The translations under genes and the position numbers were made by a program. 19,933 bases of DNA from Lysobacterales bacterium. Lineage in GTDB: Bacteria > Pseudomonadota > Gammaproteobacteria > Xanthomonadales > SZUA-5. Positions 13,745 through 19,933 of the stretch are shown piece by piece. Within the stretch, counting starts at the first letter, position 1; every line of letters begins with the position of its first letter. The notes beneath the pieces were generated by a model, which did not search any database, had not been told where the DNA came from, and was given only the letters and a program-made list of their open reading frames with translations. Location of the stretch: NCBI GenBank assembly GCA_024710675.1, contig JANJUH010000048.1, positions 1 through 19,933 of the forward strand. Direction: 5' to 3'.

Positions 13745-14326
13745 ATGAACAATCCCTATCAAGCACCGACGGCGGCATCCGCGGAATCCCTCGCGGCCGA
13801 CGACCAGCCCTTTTACGTGGTGTCGCCCTCCAAATACTGGTTGCTGATGCTGGGAACAGTGGGGCTCTATCAGGTCTACTGGTTCTATCGGAATTGGGCG
13901 GCGCAGAACGCCATCGAACGACGATATTGGCCGGTGATGCGCGCGATTTTTGCCGTGTTCTTCACGCACGGCTTGTTCACGCGCGTGGCCGCCCGTTTGC
14001 AGGATCAGGGCGCGATGCCGGCGTTCAATGGCGGCGTACTGGCGACGGGCTACGTGATCCTGGCCATTTTCAGTCACGTCCTTGGTCGTCTCGCTTACAA
14101 GGGAATCGGCTCGCCGCTGACCGACCTCCTCAGCCTGATCTTGATCTTTCCCATTGCATGGGTGCTGTTCCGCGCGCAGCTGGCCGTCAATGCCGCCTGC
14201 GGCGACCCGATGGGAGAAGGCAATTGCCTCATCACCGGCGCCAACATCGCCTGGTTGCTGGCCGGAGCCGTGTTCTGGCTGCTGTCACTTTTCGGCCTGT
14301 ACGCAGCGGCAGTCGGCCTGGCTTGA
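13745..14326 (+). CDS. Small polytopic membrane protein with MNNPYQAP N-terminus
   Basis: A 193-residue protein of unknown function. It begins MNNPYQAP, an N-terminal motif (N-PY-x-P) that recurs in otherwise varied membrane proteins of Xanthomonadales and relatives. A short polar linker leads to SPSKYWLLMLGTVGLYQVYWFYRNW (about 28-51), a pattern of Lys, GLY and WFY residues also seen in DUF4234-like proteins. Further hydrophobic segments lie near 65-76, 98-116, 125-145 and 164-191, giving four or five membrane passes. There are no catalytic motifs. It begins 53 bases after the photolyase stop, so co-transcription is possible, and its end is convergent with the metalloprotease gene. The open frame upstream of 13745 is a shadow of the photolyase gene. 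Confidence 0.75.
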   Translation: MNNPYQAPTAASAESLAADDQPFYVVSPSKYWLLMLGTVGLYQVYWFYRNWAAQNAIERRYWPVMRAIFAVFFTHGLFTRVAARLQDQGAMPAFNGGVLATGYVILAIFSHVLGRLAYKGIGSPLTDLLSLILIFPIAWVLFRAQLAVNAACGDPMGEGNCLITGANIAWLLAGAVFWLLSLFGLYAAAVGLA

Positions 14327-14434
14327 GACCAGCCCGAACATTGCCAGAGTCAGCGGCGACGATGGGAGTCGTGGCGCGGGGGCGTTGATGCGCCGCCCGG
14401 AGCCAGTCTCCGATTCCTGCGATCTGCCGCCTGC

Positions 14435-14454
14435 GATGTGCGCGTGGGCACATC
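14435..14454. terminator. Hairpin between convergent genes
   Basis: GATGTGC-gcgtgg-GCACATC is a perfect 7-bp stem with a 6-base loop, in the 148-base gap between the convergent membrane protein and metalloprotease genes, 20 bases beyond the metalloprotease stop. No T-run follows on either strand. It may act as a weak two-way terminator; the rest of the gap shows nothing else of note. Confidence 0.3.
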
Positions 14455-14474
14455 ACGCGGGGCAAATCGTGCAC

Positions 14475-15824
14475 CTACTCGAATCCGTTCGCGAAGATGT
14501 TCGGGCCGCCGACAGCGGTGAAGCAGCCATTGGCCACATTGTTCGCCACGCGCGGGGTCAGCAGGGTGCGATGCGCTCCGGCGAAGACGGGGCTCGAGTC
14601 GCAGCCGGCGATGCCGTTGAGGTGGCAATAGGCCATCAAGGTGCCGCGGACATTGGTCACGCCGTTCACGGTCGTAGGGGCCGGGCAGACTTGAGGACCG
14701 TTGAAACAGCCGGGTTCGCCGGAAAAGCAGGTGTCGATGGTGTTGCTGGCCGTCGGGCCTGCGCCCGTGGTGGCGTTTGAGCAGTGCGTGTGGAAGGCCC
14801 CGAAGTTGTGCCCGATCTCGTGCGCCACCACCAGCACGTCGTGGCTGGCGTTGGACCCGTTGAACCGGAAAACCTGCGTCACGCTGTAGTGGCCACCAAC
14901 GGCGTTGGTGCTCGTGCAATAGTTGTTGCCGTTGAGTACCCAGGCTATGCCCGCCGAGCTGAATGGGTCATCGGACTTGCCCGAGAGCAACATCGCGAAG
15001 GCTCGCGACACACCGGCCTGGTTGTTCTGCCAGAAGGTGCCGAATTCGTCGAGCTGGTCGGCGGTATCGGCACCGATCGGGGTGGTGTAGGGATCCGGAT
15101 TGGCCGAGGTACGCAAGATCGTCGTGCCCTGCAGCAGGGTCAGGTCCAGATCGCGCTCGTAGACGACGGTCATCGCCGCAAACAGTTGCGCCAGGTAATT
15201 GGTGGCGCTGGTCGTGTTGTCGGAAAACTTCAGCTGCAACAACTCGTTGTCGGTGTCGACGGCCACGGTGGCCGTTCGGGATCCGCCTGCCGGGGCCGTC
15301 GGTGTGGCCACACGCCCTGCGCGGGACGGGGCCTCATCCGCCTGGCGCATATGCGAACTGTGCTCGCAGACGAAGATCGCCTCCTTGCCGCTCGCATCCT
15401 GACGAGCATTACTCAGCACGAAGGCGAGTTCGCTCCCCTCGCGTGCCCCGGTGATGGCCAGGGCGCGGCCATTGGGCGTCAACAGCACCCCGCGTGCCTC
15501 CTTGCCGTCGGGCGAGAGCGACAGCGCCAGTTGGGGTGCCCCCGGCTGCGTGCGGTCCGCACGGAAATGCAGCCAGTTGCTGCGCGGCAGCTCACGCAGT
15601 CCATCGACGCCCGCCTCGTAGATCCGGGCGTCCGGTGCATAGACCTCGATGCGCTGCATGCGGACCTTGCCGCGTTGCTCGATGGAGAGGGGCAGGCCGG
15701 CCAGTTCGGCACGCTCACCCACGGCCATCGCCAAGGCGGCTTGCACATCAGACTGCGGCAGTTCGGCCCAGGCCGGGCCTGACAGTACGAGCAAGGTCAA
15801 GGCATATCGCATGGACCGGGTCAT
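14475..15824 (-). CDS. Secreted zinc metalloprotease, M12 reprolysin-like
   Basis: A 449-residue exported protease. Residues 1-20 are a signal peptide ending in AWA. A pro-region to about 180 follows, then a VDTDNEL strand (189-195) that opens the catalytic domain in bacterial reprolysin-like enzymes. The zinc site is HEIGHNFGAFH (H335, E336, H339, H345), with the Met-turn at M397 in GTLMAYC, the metzincin layout. Nine or so cysteines after residue 300 suggest disulfides and an extracytoplasmic location. The protein ends PNIFANGFE, a tail seen on many exported proteins of Rhodanobacteraceae-like bacteria whose role is not known to me. ATG 15824 is supported by GGAGAG 6 bases upstream and by the signal peptide; a candidate promoter lies at 15852-15880. 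Confidence 0.9.
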   Translation of the reverse strand: MTRSMRYALTLLVLSGPAWAELPQSDVQAALAMAVGERAELAGLPLSIEQRGKVRMQRIEVYAPDARIYEAGVDGLRELPRSNWLHFRADRTQPGAPQLALSLSPDGKEARGVLLTPNGRALAITGAREGSELAFVLSNARQDASGKEAIFVCEHSSHMRQADEAPSRAGRVATPTAPAGGSRTATVAVDTDNELLQLKFSDNTTSATNYLAQLFAAMTVVYERDLDLTLLQGTTILRTSANPDPYTTPIGADTADQLDEFGTFWQNNQAGVSRAFAMLLSGKSDDPFSSAGIAWVLNGNNYCTSTNAVGGHYSVTQVFRFNGSNASHDVLVVAHEIGHNFGAFHTHCSNATTGAGPTASNTIDTCFSGEPGCFNGPQVCPAPTTVNGVTNVRGTLMAYCHLNGIAGCDSSPVFAGAHRTLLTPRVANNVANGCFTAVGGPNIFANGFE

Positions 15825-15851
15825 GGGCACTCTCCGCTTGAGTTCGGGCGG

Positions 15852-15880
15852 AATGTACGCCGCATCGAAACCGGCGACAA
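15852..15880 (-). promoter_or_regulatory. Candidate promoter of the metalloprotease gene
   Basis: Minus-strand TTGTCG (15880-15875), 17 bases, then TACATT (15857-15852). Each hexamer matches 4 of 6 consensus positions at ideal spacing. The start codon is 27 bases beyond the -10 with a good ribosome-binding site between. Confidence 0.4.
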
Positions 15881-16012
15881 GCGAGGCCTGATGGGCCGGT
15901 TCCCGCGGGCGCCCGCCGCGCATCACAGTGCCGCCAGCGCGGTCCTCGCCATGGGCGGCCAGTGCTTGTGCTGGCCCCGATCGCCGAACGCAGGCTGCTC
16001 GGCCCGGTCGGG

Positions 16013-17083
16013 TCAGCCGGGCAATGGCGGATAGTCGGTATATCCGGCGGGTCCAGGCGTGTACAGGCGCGAGAAGTCGACCGCGTTCAGTGCCGCGCCG
16101 CTGCGGAAGCGCTCGACCAGGTCCGGGTTGGCAATGTAGGCCTTGCCGTAGACGATCGCGTCCGCATGGCCGCCGGCCAGCGTGGCCTCGCCGATGGCCT
16201 GGTCAAAACCGCCATTGACGAAGAGCGCGCCGTCGAAGTGCCGTCGCGCAATCTGGGCGAGTCGCTGCTCGGCCGGATCGCGGCAGTCGCCGTGACGCAG
16301 TTCGAGAAAGGCGATGCGACGACGCGACAGTTCGTCGGCGACATGGGCGACGAGTGCGTCGGGATCGGAATCGAGCATGTCGTTGAAGGGCACGCGCGGC
16401 GAGATCCGGACCGCGACGCGGCCTGCGCCCAGCACCTCGATCGCGGCATCGGTGGCCTCGAGCAGCAGGCGGGCGCGATTGCCGAGCGGTCCGCCGTAGT
16501 CGTCGTCGCGGTCGTTGCAGCCATCGCGCAGGAACTGGTCGAGCAGGTAGCCGTGCGCGCCGTGCAACTGCACACCGTCGAAACCTGCGCGCCCGGCCAA
16601 GGTGGCGGCGTGCCGGAACATTGCGACGATGCCGGAGATCTCGTCTCGGGCGAGCCGCCTCGGCGTTTCGTAAGCGTGCGTGCCGGTGGGCGTGGTGATG
16701 GTGCCGTCGCGGATCGCTCGGTCGGTGCTGGAGACCGGCTGCACGCCCTCGTTGAGCGAGGAATGTGCCGCGCGTCCCGGATGCCAGAGTTGCACGATGA
16801 TCTTGCCGGCGCGGGCGTGCACCGCCTCGGTGACGCGCTGCCACCCGGCGCAGGTGGCTTCGTCGTAGAGTCCGCCTTCGCCGGTGAAGGCGCAAGCGTC
16901 GGCGGCGACCATCGTCGCTTCGGTGAGGATCAGGCCGGCCGAGGCGCGCTGGCTGTAGTACTCGACCATCAGCTCGTTGGGGATGTGGCTGCGACCGGCC
17001 CGGGCGCGGGTCAGCGGGGCCATGACGATGCGGTTGGCGAGCTTCAGCTCACCGGCGACAAGCGGATCGAAGAGTGTGGGCAT
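16013..17083 (-). CDS. Old Yellow Enzyme family ene-reductase (NemA/PETN reductase-like)
   Basis: A 356-residue FMN-dependent TIM-barrel oxidoreductase that should reduce activated C=C bonds, and possibly nitro compounds or nitrate esters, with NAD(P)H. Family marks in order: LFDPLVAGELKLANRIVMAPLTRAR (4-28, T25), Q98 in VQLWHPGRAAH, H174 and H177 in LHGAHGYLLDQF with Y179, DDYGG, R226 in AVRISP and the GGF/YGKAYIANPDL phosphate-binding end. The His-x-x-His pair, rather than His-x-x-Asn, matches PETN reductase (H181/H184/Y186, a constant offset of 7). The ATG at 17083 begins right at the fold and the ribosome-binding site is weak. Upstream is the 44-residue membrane protein gene, 98 bases away on the same strand. 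No TetR or MarR regulator of the kind often paired with nemA is present. Confidence 0.93.
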   Translation of the reverse strand: MPTLFDPLVAGELKLANRIVMAPLTRARAGRSHIPNELMVEYYSQRASAGLILTEATMVAADACAFTGEGGLYDEATCAGWQRVTEAVHARAGKIIVQLWHPGRAAHSSLNEGVQPVSSTDRAIRDGTITTPTGTHAYETPRRLARDEISGIVAMFRHAATLAGRAGFDGVQLHGAHGYLLDQFLRDGCNDRDDDYGGPLGNRARLLLEATDAAIEVLGAGRVAVRISPRVPFNDMLDSDPDALVAHVADELSRRRIAFLELRHGDCRDPAEQRLAQIARRHFDGALFVNGGFDQAIGEATLAGGHADAIVYGKAYIANPDLVERFRSGAALNAVDFSRLYTPGPAGYTDYPPLPG

Positions 17084-17181
17084 GGCAGGCCATCAAGGAG
17101 CGGGATGCACTCGAGTCTGGCGTGCAGGATGTGAAGCCCGAGCGTGTCGATCACCCCTGAAGTGAACGGTAGCGGGCCGCT

Positions 17182-17316
17182 CTAGTTCAGGTACACATAG
17201 CCCATCACGGCCATCAGCACGACTGCCAGCAAGGCACCACCCAGCAGGGCCACGCCGCGCAGCGACTGGCGGTTGCGCTCGACTTCCTGTTCCTGTGAGG
17301 ACTGGATCCTGGCCAT
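17182..17316 (-). CDS. 44-residue single-pass membrane protein
   Basis: A small ORF with a complete start-to-stop frame. The N-terminal half (MARIQSSQEQEVERNRQSLR) is polar, Gln/Glu/Arg-rich and probably a short cytoplasmic helix. Residues 22-43 (VALLGGALLAVVLMAVMGYV and on to YLN) form one transmembrane helix, ending at the C-terminus. It is not a signal peptide: no cleavage site and nothing follows. Support for it being real comes from GGGGAG 10 bases before the ATG, a good promoter at 17347-17374, and amino acid composition that makes sense as a small membrane protein. Function unknown. It lies between the Sel1-repeat and ene-reductase genes on the same strand and might lead a transcript that includes the reductase. 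Confidence 0.7.
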   Translation of the reverse strand: MARIQSSQEQEVERNRQSLRGVALLGGALLAVVLMAVMGYVYLN

Positions 17317-17346
17317 GCGCCCTGCACTCCCCGTGACGTTGCCATC

Positions 17347-17374
17347 AGCCTACGCCGGGGCAGGGGCATGTCAA
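17347..17374 (-). promoter_or_regulatory. Promoter candidate of the 44-residue protein gene
   Basis: Minus-strand TTGACA (17374-17369) is a perfect -35, followed by 16 bases and TAGGCT (17352-17347) as -10. The start codon at 17316 lies 30 bases downstream, with GGGGAG between. The -35 is part of the inverted repeat 17369-17398. Confidence 0.5.
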
Positions 17375-17398
17375 GCGCCGCCGCTCGCGCGCTTGACA
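17369..17398. promoter_or_regulatory. 10-bp perfect inverted repeat overlapping a -35 box
   Basis: TGTCAAGCGC, a 10-base spacer (17379-17388), then GCGCTTGACA. On the minus strand the downstream arm ends in the TTGACA -35 of the small membrane protein gene. The site could be an operator, where a dimeric regulator would compete with sigma factor, or a hairpin ending the Sel1-gene transcript 58 bases beyond its stop. No T-run follows, which favours the operator reading slightly. Confidence 0.4.
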
Positions 17399-17456
17399 GC
17401 GGCCCGCCCGAGGCAATCCGGCTGCTGCCCGGGCGAATCGGGGCGATACGACTCGA

Positions 17457-18230
17457 TCAGGAGCCCGGCTCGGACGATTCCGCGCCCACGGTCACCAGCC
17501 CGCGCCGGGTCAGCTCGAGCTGGTTCGACTGCCACTGCTCGTACTGGTCCGGATGCCAGAAGGTGGGCGAGTAATAGACATCCATCGGGATCGAGTTGCC
17601 GCCCGAGGCATAGGGCCGGACGAAGACGTTGGCAAAACTGACCATGTTGAAGCGTATGCGGCTGTCGCCTGTGGAGAGGATCACGCTGCCCGTTCCAGTG
17701 GAAGCGCCGGTGCGGGTGCCGGTGGTGAACCGGCGCTCGCGGGTCAGGCGGGCCGCCAGCCGCGGTCGCGCGACTTCGTCGCCGTACTCGGCATACAGGG
17801 GCGTGCCGATGGCGATGGCGGCGGTGCGCTGGGGACCCTCCAGTTTCGCCCAGAGATGCTCACGCTTCTGCACGAAAGGCAGGAAGCCGCGCTCGGCGGC
17901 GAGGTCGGCCCAGGCATAGGCGGTCGGCAAGTCCACCTTGGTGCCCAGTCCTTTCTGATGCATCTCGGCCAGCATGGCCTGCGAGAGCTTGTCACCGAAA
18001 CGGGCCGCCTTCTCGAACTCGGCCATCGCCTTGGCGTGGCGTCCGTCCTCGAAGTGCGCCTGCGCCGCGAGCCGGTGTTCGAGGTCCGGATGGGTGTAAC
18101 GGAAGCCGCTCGACTTCCAGATGTCGGCAGGCACGGGTTTGGCGAAGGCGACTTCGCTGGCTTCGATCCCGGTGCCTGCGGCGAAGAACAGGAGAAGTGC
18201 GAGGCTGGGGGCCAGGGCAGGTCTCGGCAT
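17457..18230 (-). CDS. Exported Sel1-repeat protein
   Basis: A 257-residue protein with an N-terminal signal-type segment (residues 5-24, ending near EAS). Residues about 50-115 form TPR/Sel1-like helices: AKAMAEFEKAARFGDKLSQ, then AMLAEMHQKGLGTKVDLPTAYAWADLAAERG, a classic Sel1 repeat with its A-x-x-x-A-x-x-x-x-x-G-x-G spacing. The C-terminal half (150-257) is not a repeat; it has a Gly/Thr-rich patch TGTRTGASTGTGS and an aromatic segment around YYSPTFWHPDQYEQW, and I do not recognise it. Sel1 proteins act as protein-protein scaffolds; partner and process are unknown. ATG 18230 fits the signal peptide; an in-frame TTG at 18269 is less likely. It is separated from imuB by 141 bases. Confidence 0.82.
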   Translation of the reverse strand: MPRPALAPSLALLLFFAAGTGIEASEVAFAKPVPADIWKSSGFRYTHPDLEHRLAAQAHFEDGRHAKAMAEFEKAARFGDKLSQAMLAEMHQKGLGTKVDLPTAYAWADLAAERGFLPFVQKREHLWAKLEGPQRTAAIAIGTPLYAEYGDEVARPRLAARLTRERRFTTGTRTGASTGTGSVILSTGDSRIRFNMVSFANVFVRPYASGGNSIPMDVYYSPTFWHPDQYEQWQSNQLELTRRGLVTVGAESSEPGS

Positions 18231-18371
18231 GTCGGTGCTCGGGTGTGCGCCCGGGTTGGGTGCCCGCAAAGCCTAAGCCCTCGCGTGTGTGGGCGGCGCA
18301 TCATGAAGCAGGTTTCATCGGAGTTTGAGGAAAGTCGGGCGCGCCGGCCGCGTGCGCCAACTCGTTCGGAC

Positions 18372-19933
18372 TCACCCGAACCAGCCATGCAGGAACCAGC
18401 GCCCCGGCTGGCGCAGGTCCTCGTAGATCCAGGCGCGAGCGCCGCGGCTGGGCTGGAAGCGCGCAGGCGGCGGCCGGCCGCGGGTGCCATCGGCCCGTGC
18501 CTGCTCATCCCAGCCGAGCGCTGTGCGGGGCAGGGCGGCGGGATCGAGGAGTTCGGCGACGTGGTAGTCGCGGCGGACATCGGCATCGTCCCACCAGCCG
18601 CTCTCGATGCGCTCGGCGCTGGAGATCGGCAGGAAGGCGCCGGCCGGGACTTCCAGTGGCCGGGGCAACAGCCACAAGGGCCGGGCGGTGGCCGGCGGGG
18701 CACCTTCGGGCGGGTGCAGCAGCGCCGGGCCGGCGGCGGCCGGTCGCCAGCGACTGGCGTATTCCGGGCGATGGTCGGCAATCCAGTACGGACGCAGCAG
18801 CGCCGACTCGCCGAGGCGGGCCGTGAGGCGATCGACCACGCTGTTCCAGCCGCCCGCATCCCCGTTGCCGCCGAACAGGTCGGGGTGGCGCGGCACGAAG
18901 CGCGGCAGCCGGGCCACTTCGAGATGGATGCCGAGCACCGGCCGCGGGAAGCGCATCGATTCCATCCGCGCGCGCACCAGGCCCAGCAGGTGCTCGAGTT
19001 CGCGGCCGGGCTCGACCAGGCCGATCTCGAGCCGGCACAACTCGCCGGAAATCGCGCGGCCCTCGCCGTGCAGCGATTCCAGCGCGAAACGCAGCGTCAG
19101 GTGCTGCACGCCGCCATCGCGGGCCTGCAGCACCGCGCACAAGTCGGCGAGCAGGCGGCGGATCGGGAAGACGAGCGCCTCGTGGCTGGCGCAGGGAGCG
19201 GGCAGCTCGAGCCAGGCGTGGTGGCTGTCCGGCGGCTGCCAGGCGACGAGTGCTTCCTTGACCTCGCCGCGCAAACGTCCGAGGTGATCGAGCACCTTCT
19301 GGCCGAAGCGGCGTGCGAGGCCGGCACGCGGCAGCCGCGCCAGCTCTCCCAGGGTGCGGATGCCGGTGGCGGCGAGTGCGGCGACGGCGGCGCTGTCGAG
19401 GCCGCTGTCCTCGAGCGCGATGCGGGCGAGCGGGAAGACCTGCCCGGAACGTGTCCGTTCACGTCGCGCCACCCGCGCACGCACCCGCGCCGCCGCCGGT
19501 GTGGCGCCGAGCCCGAGCACAGCCTCGTAGCCGAGCGACAGCAGGTCCTCGCGCAGGGTCGCCAGCAGGGTCTCGATGCCGCCGAACAGCGTTTCGCTGC
19601 CACGCAACTCCAGCAGCAGGCCGCCGTCCTCCTCGAGACAGACCCGGCTGGTGTAGCGATAGCCCCAGTTTGCCAGCAGCTCCAGCGCCTGGCGTTCGCC
19701 GAGGCGATCACGGCGATGCAACAGCAGCGCCGGCGCCAGCGCCTGCGCCGCCACCAGCTTTTGCCCTGGACGCACACCAAGCGCCTGCGCGGCCGCATCG
19801 GCCAGGTGCACCTCGGCGCGCTGCTCGGGGCCATCGACGATCACCCGCGGCGCCTCGGGAGGCGTCACGGCATCGAGCCCGCGCTCGATCAGGTCGAGCG
19901 CGAGCCGGGGCAGGGTGATGCGGAGCCAGTCGG
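18372..19933 (-). CDS. imuB: ImuB-type Y-family DNA polymerase-like protein (N-terminus outside window)
   Basis: About 519 residues are visible, and the reading frame runs off the right edge of the window. The first visible residues, DWLRITLPRLALDLIERG, align with the very start of ImuB proteins, so only a few residues are missing. It has a Y-family fold (LLLELRGSETLFGG, then the HhH region GIRTLGELARLPRAGL) but the acidic metal ligands of active polymerases are absent, as in ImuB. A later DLFGG inside RHPDLFGG resembles the beta-clamp-binding motif, and the closing YEDLRQPGRWFLHGWFG is the typical ImuB C-terminus. ImuB bridges ImuA, the clamp and DnaE2 in damage-induced mutagenesis. The partner imuA would lie beyond the right edge; dnaE2, which usually follows, is not next: a Sel1-repeat gene is. 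Confidence 0.9.
   Translation of the reverse strand, partial: DWLRITLPRLALDLIERGLDAVTPPEAPRVIVDGPEQRAEVHLADAAAQALGVRPGQKLVAAQALAPALLLHRRDRLGERQALELLANWGYRYTSRVCLEEDGGLLLELRGSETLFGGIETLLATLREDLLSLGYEAVLGLGATPAAARVRARVARRERTRSGQVFPLARIALEDSGLDSAAVAALAATGIRTLGELARLPRAGLARRFGQKVLDHLGRLRGEVKEALVAWQPPDSHHAWLELPAPCASHEALVFPIRRLLADLCAVLQARDGGVQHLTLRFALESLHGEGRAISGELCRLEIGLVEPGRELEHLLGLVRARMESMRFPRPVLGIHLEVARLPRFVPRHPDLFGGNGDAGGWNSVVDRLTARLGESALLRPYWIADHRPEYASRWRPAAAGPALLHPPEGAPPATARPLWLLPRPLEVPAGAFLPISSAERIESGWWDDADVRRDYHVAELLDPAALPRTALGWDEQARADGTRGRPPPARFQPSRGARAWIYEDLRQPGRWFLHGWFG

Noticed and set aside
12117..13778. A 553-codon open frame antisense to the photolyase gene
   Set aside because: It mirrors the high third-position GC of the photolyase gene and has no recognisable domain, while the sense frame has all FeS ligands.
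16002..16022. GCCCGG...CCGGGC as terminator of the ene-reductase gene
   Set aside because: The six-base stem overlaps the stop codon and has no T-run; in such GC-rich DNA this is expected by chance.
17084..17181. Separate gene or operator between the ene-reductase and the 44-residue gene
   Set aside because: Only short weak dyads (TGCAC/GTGCA) and no open frame with a ribosome-binding site.
18285..18325. ATGAA/TTCAT small dyad and a TAGGCT hexamer upstream of the Sel1-repeat gene as promoter or operator
   Set aside because: No -35 at usable spacing and the dyad is only five bases per arm.

Overview
The window is visibly GC-rich, has long antisense shadow ORFs, and encodes a Gram-negative proteobacterial gene set: LPS glycosyltransferases, an O-antigen ligase, a lipid A-type acyltransferase, an ImuB-type Y-family protein and an HD-GYP response regulator. 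The REP-type palindromes with GTAG/GTGG heads, the MNNPYQAP-type membrane protein and the IFxxGFE protein tail suggest a gammaproteobacterium of the Xanthomonadales (Lysobacterales), perhaps Rhodanobacteraceae-like. That placement is inference from style, not from a marker gene. No rRNA, tRNA, CRISPR array, transposase or phage gene was seen. It reads as ordinary chromosome with a few unusual passengers.

Layout. 1-316 (+) is the tail of a family-3 solute-binding domain. 360-1457 (+) is a CpcT/CpeT-family lipoprotein. 1458-1654 holds a two-unit REP palindrome and short tandem repeats. 1655-5848 (all -) carries a receiver-DUF3369-HD-GYP regulator, isovaleryl-CoA dehydrogenase and leucine dehydrogenase; the last two are the first and third steps of leucine breakdown. 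A near-consensus Pho box lies upstream of leucine dehydrogenase. 6093-10420 (+) is a tight five-gene operon with overlapping ends: CHCC zinc-finger protein, GT4, O-antigen ligase, GT2 (WaaE-like), LpxL-family acyltransferase. 10421-10671 is non-coding and holds an inverted pair of 34-bp repeats. 10672-12051 (-) is a membrane-anchored Ser/Thr kinase, divergent from a FeS-type (6-4) photolyase at 12144-13691 (+). A small polytopic membrane protein follows (13745-14326, +), convergent with a secreted M12-like zinc metalloprotease (14475-15824, -). The right end is all minus strand: an Old Yellow Enzyme (16013-17083), a 44-residue single-pass membrane protein (17182-17316), a secreted Sel1-repeat protein (17457-18230) and imuB, whose extreme N-terminus lies outside the window.

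The clearest functional units are the LPS operon, which builds and attaches outer-membrane glycan and acyl chains, and the leucine-degradation pair. Two DNA-damage genes (photolyase, imuB) and one flavin ene-reductase add a stress flavour, but they are not linked in one operon. No gap between genes exceeds 300 bases; the largest (4485-4747, 5849-6092, 10421-10671) are described as repeat or regulatory features. I see no convincing new defence or mobile system. The best leads are the Pho box, the CpcT-like lipoprotein in what looks like a non-phototroph, the promoter-overlapping inverted repeat of the 44-residue gene, the inverted 34-bp repeat pair, and the IFxxGFE tail.
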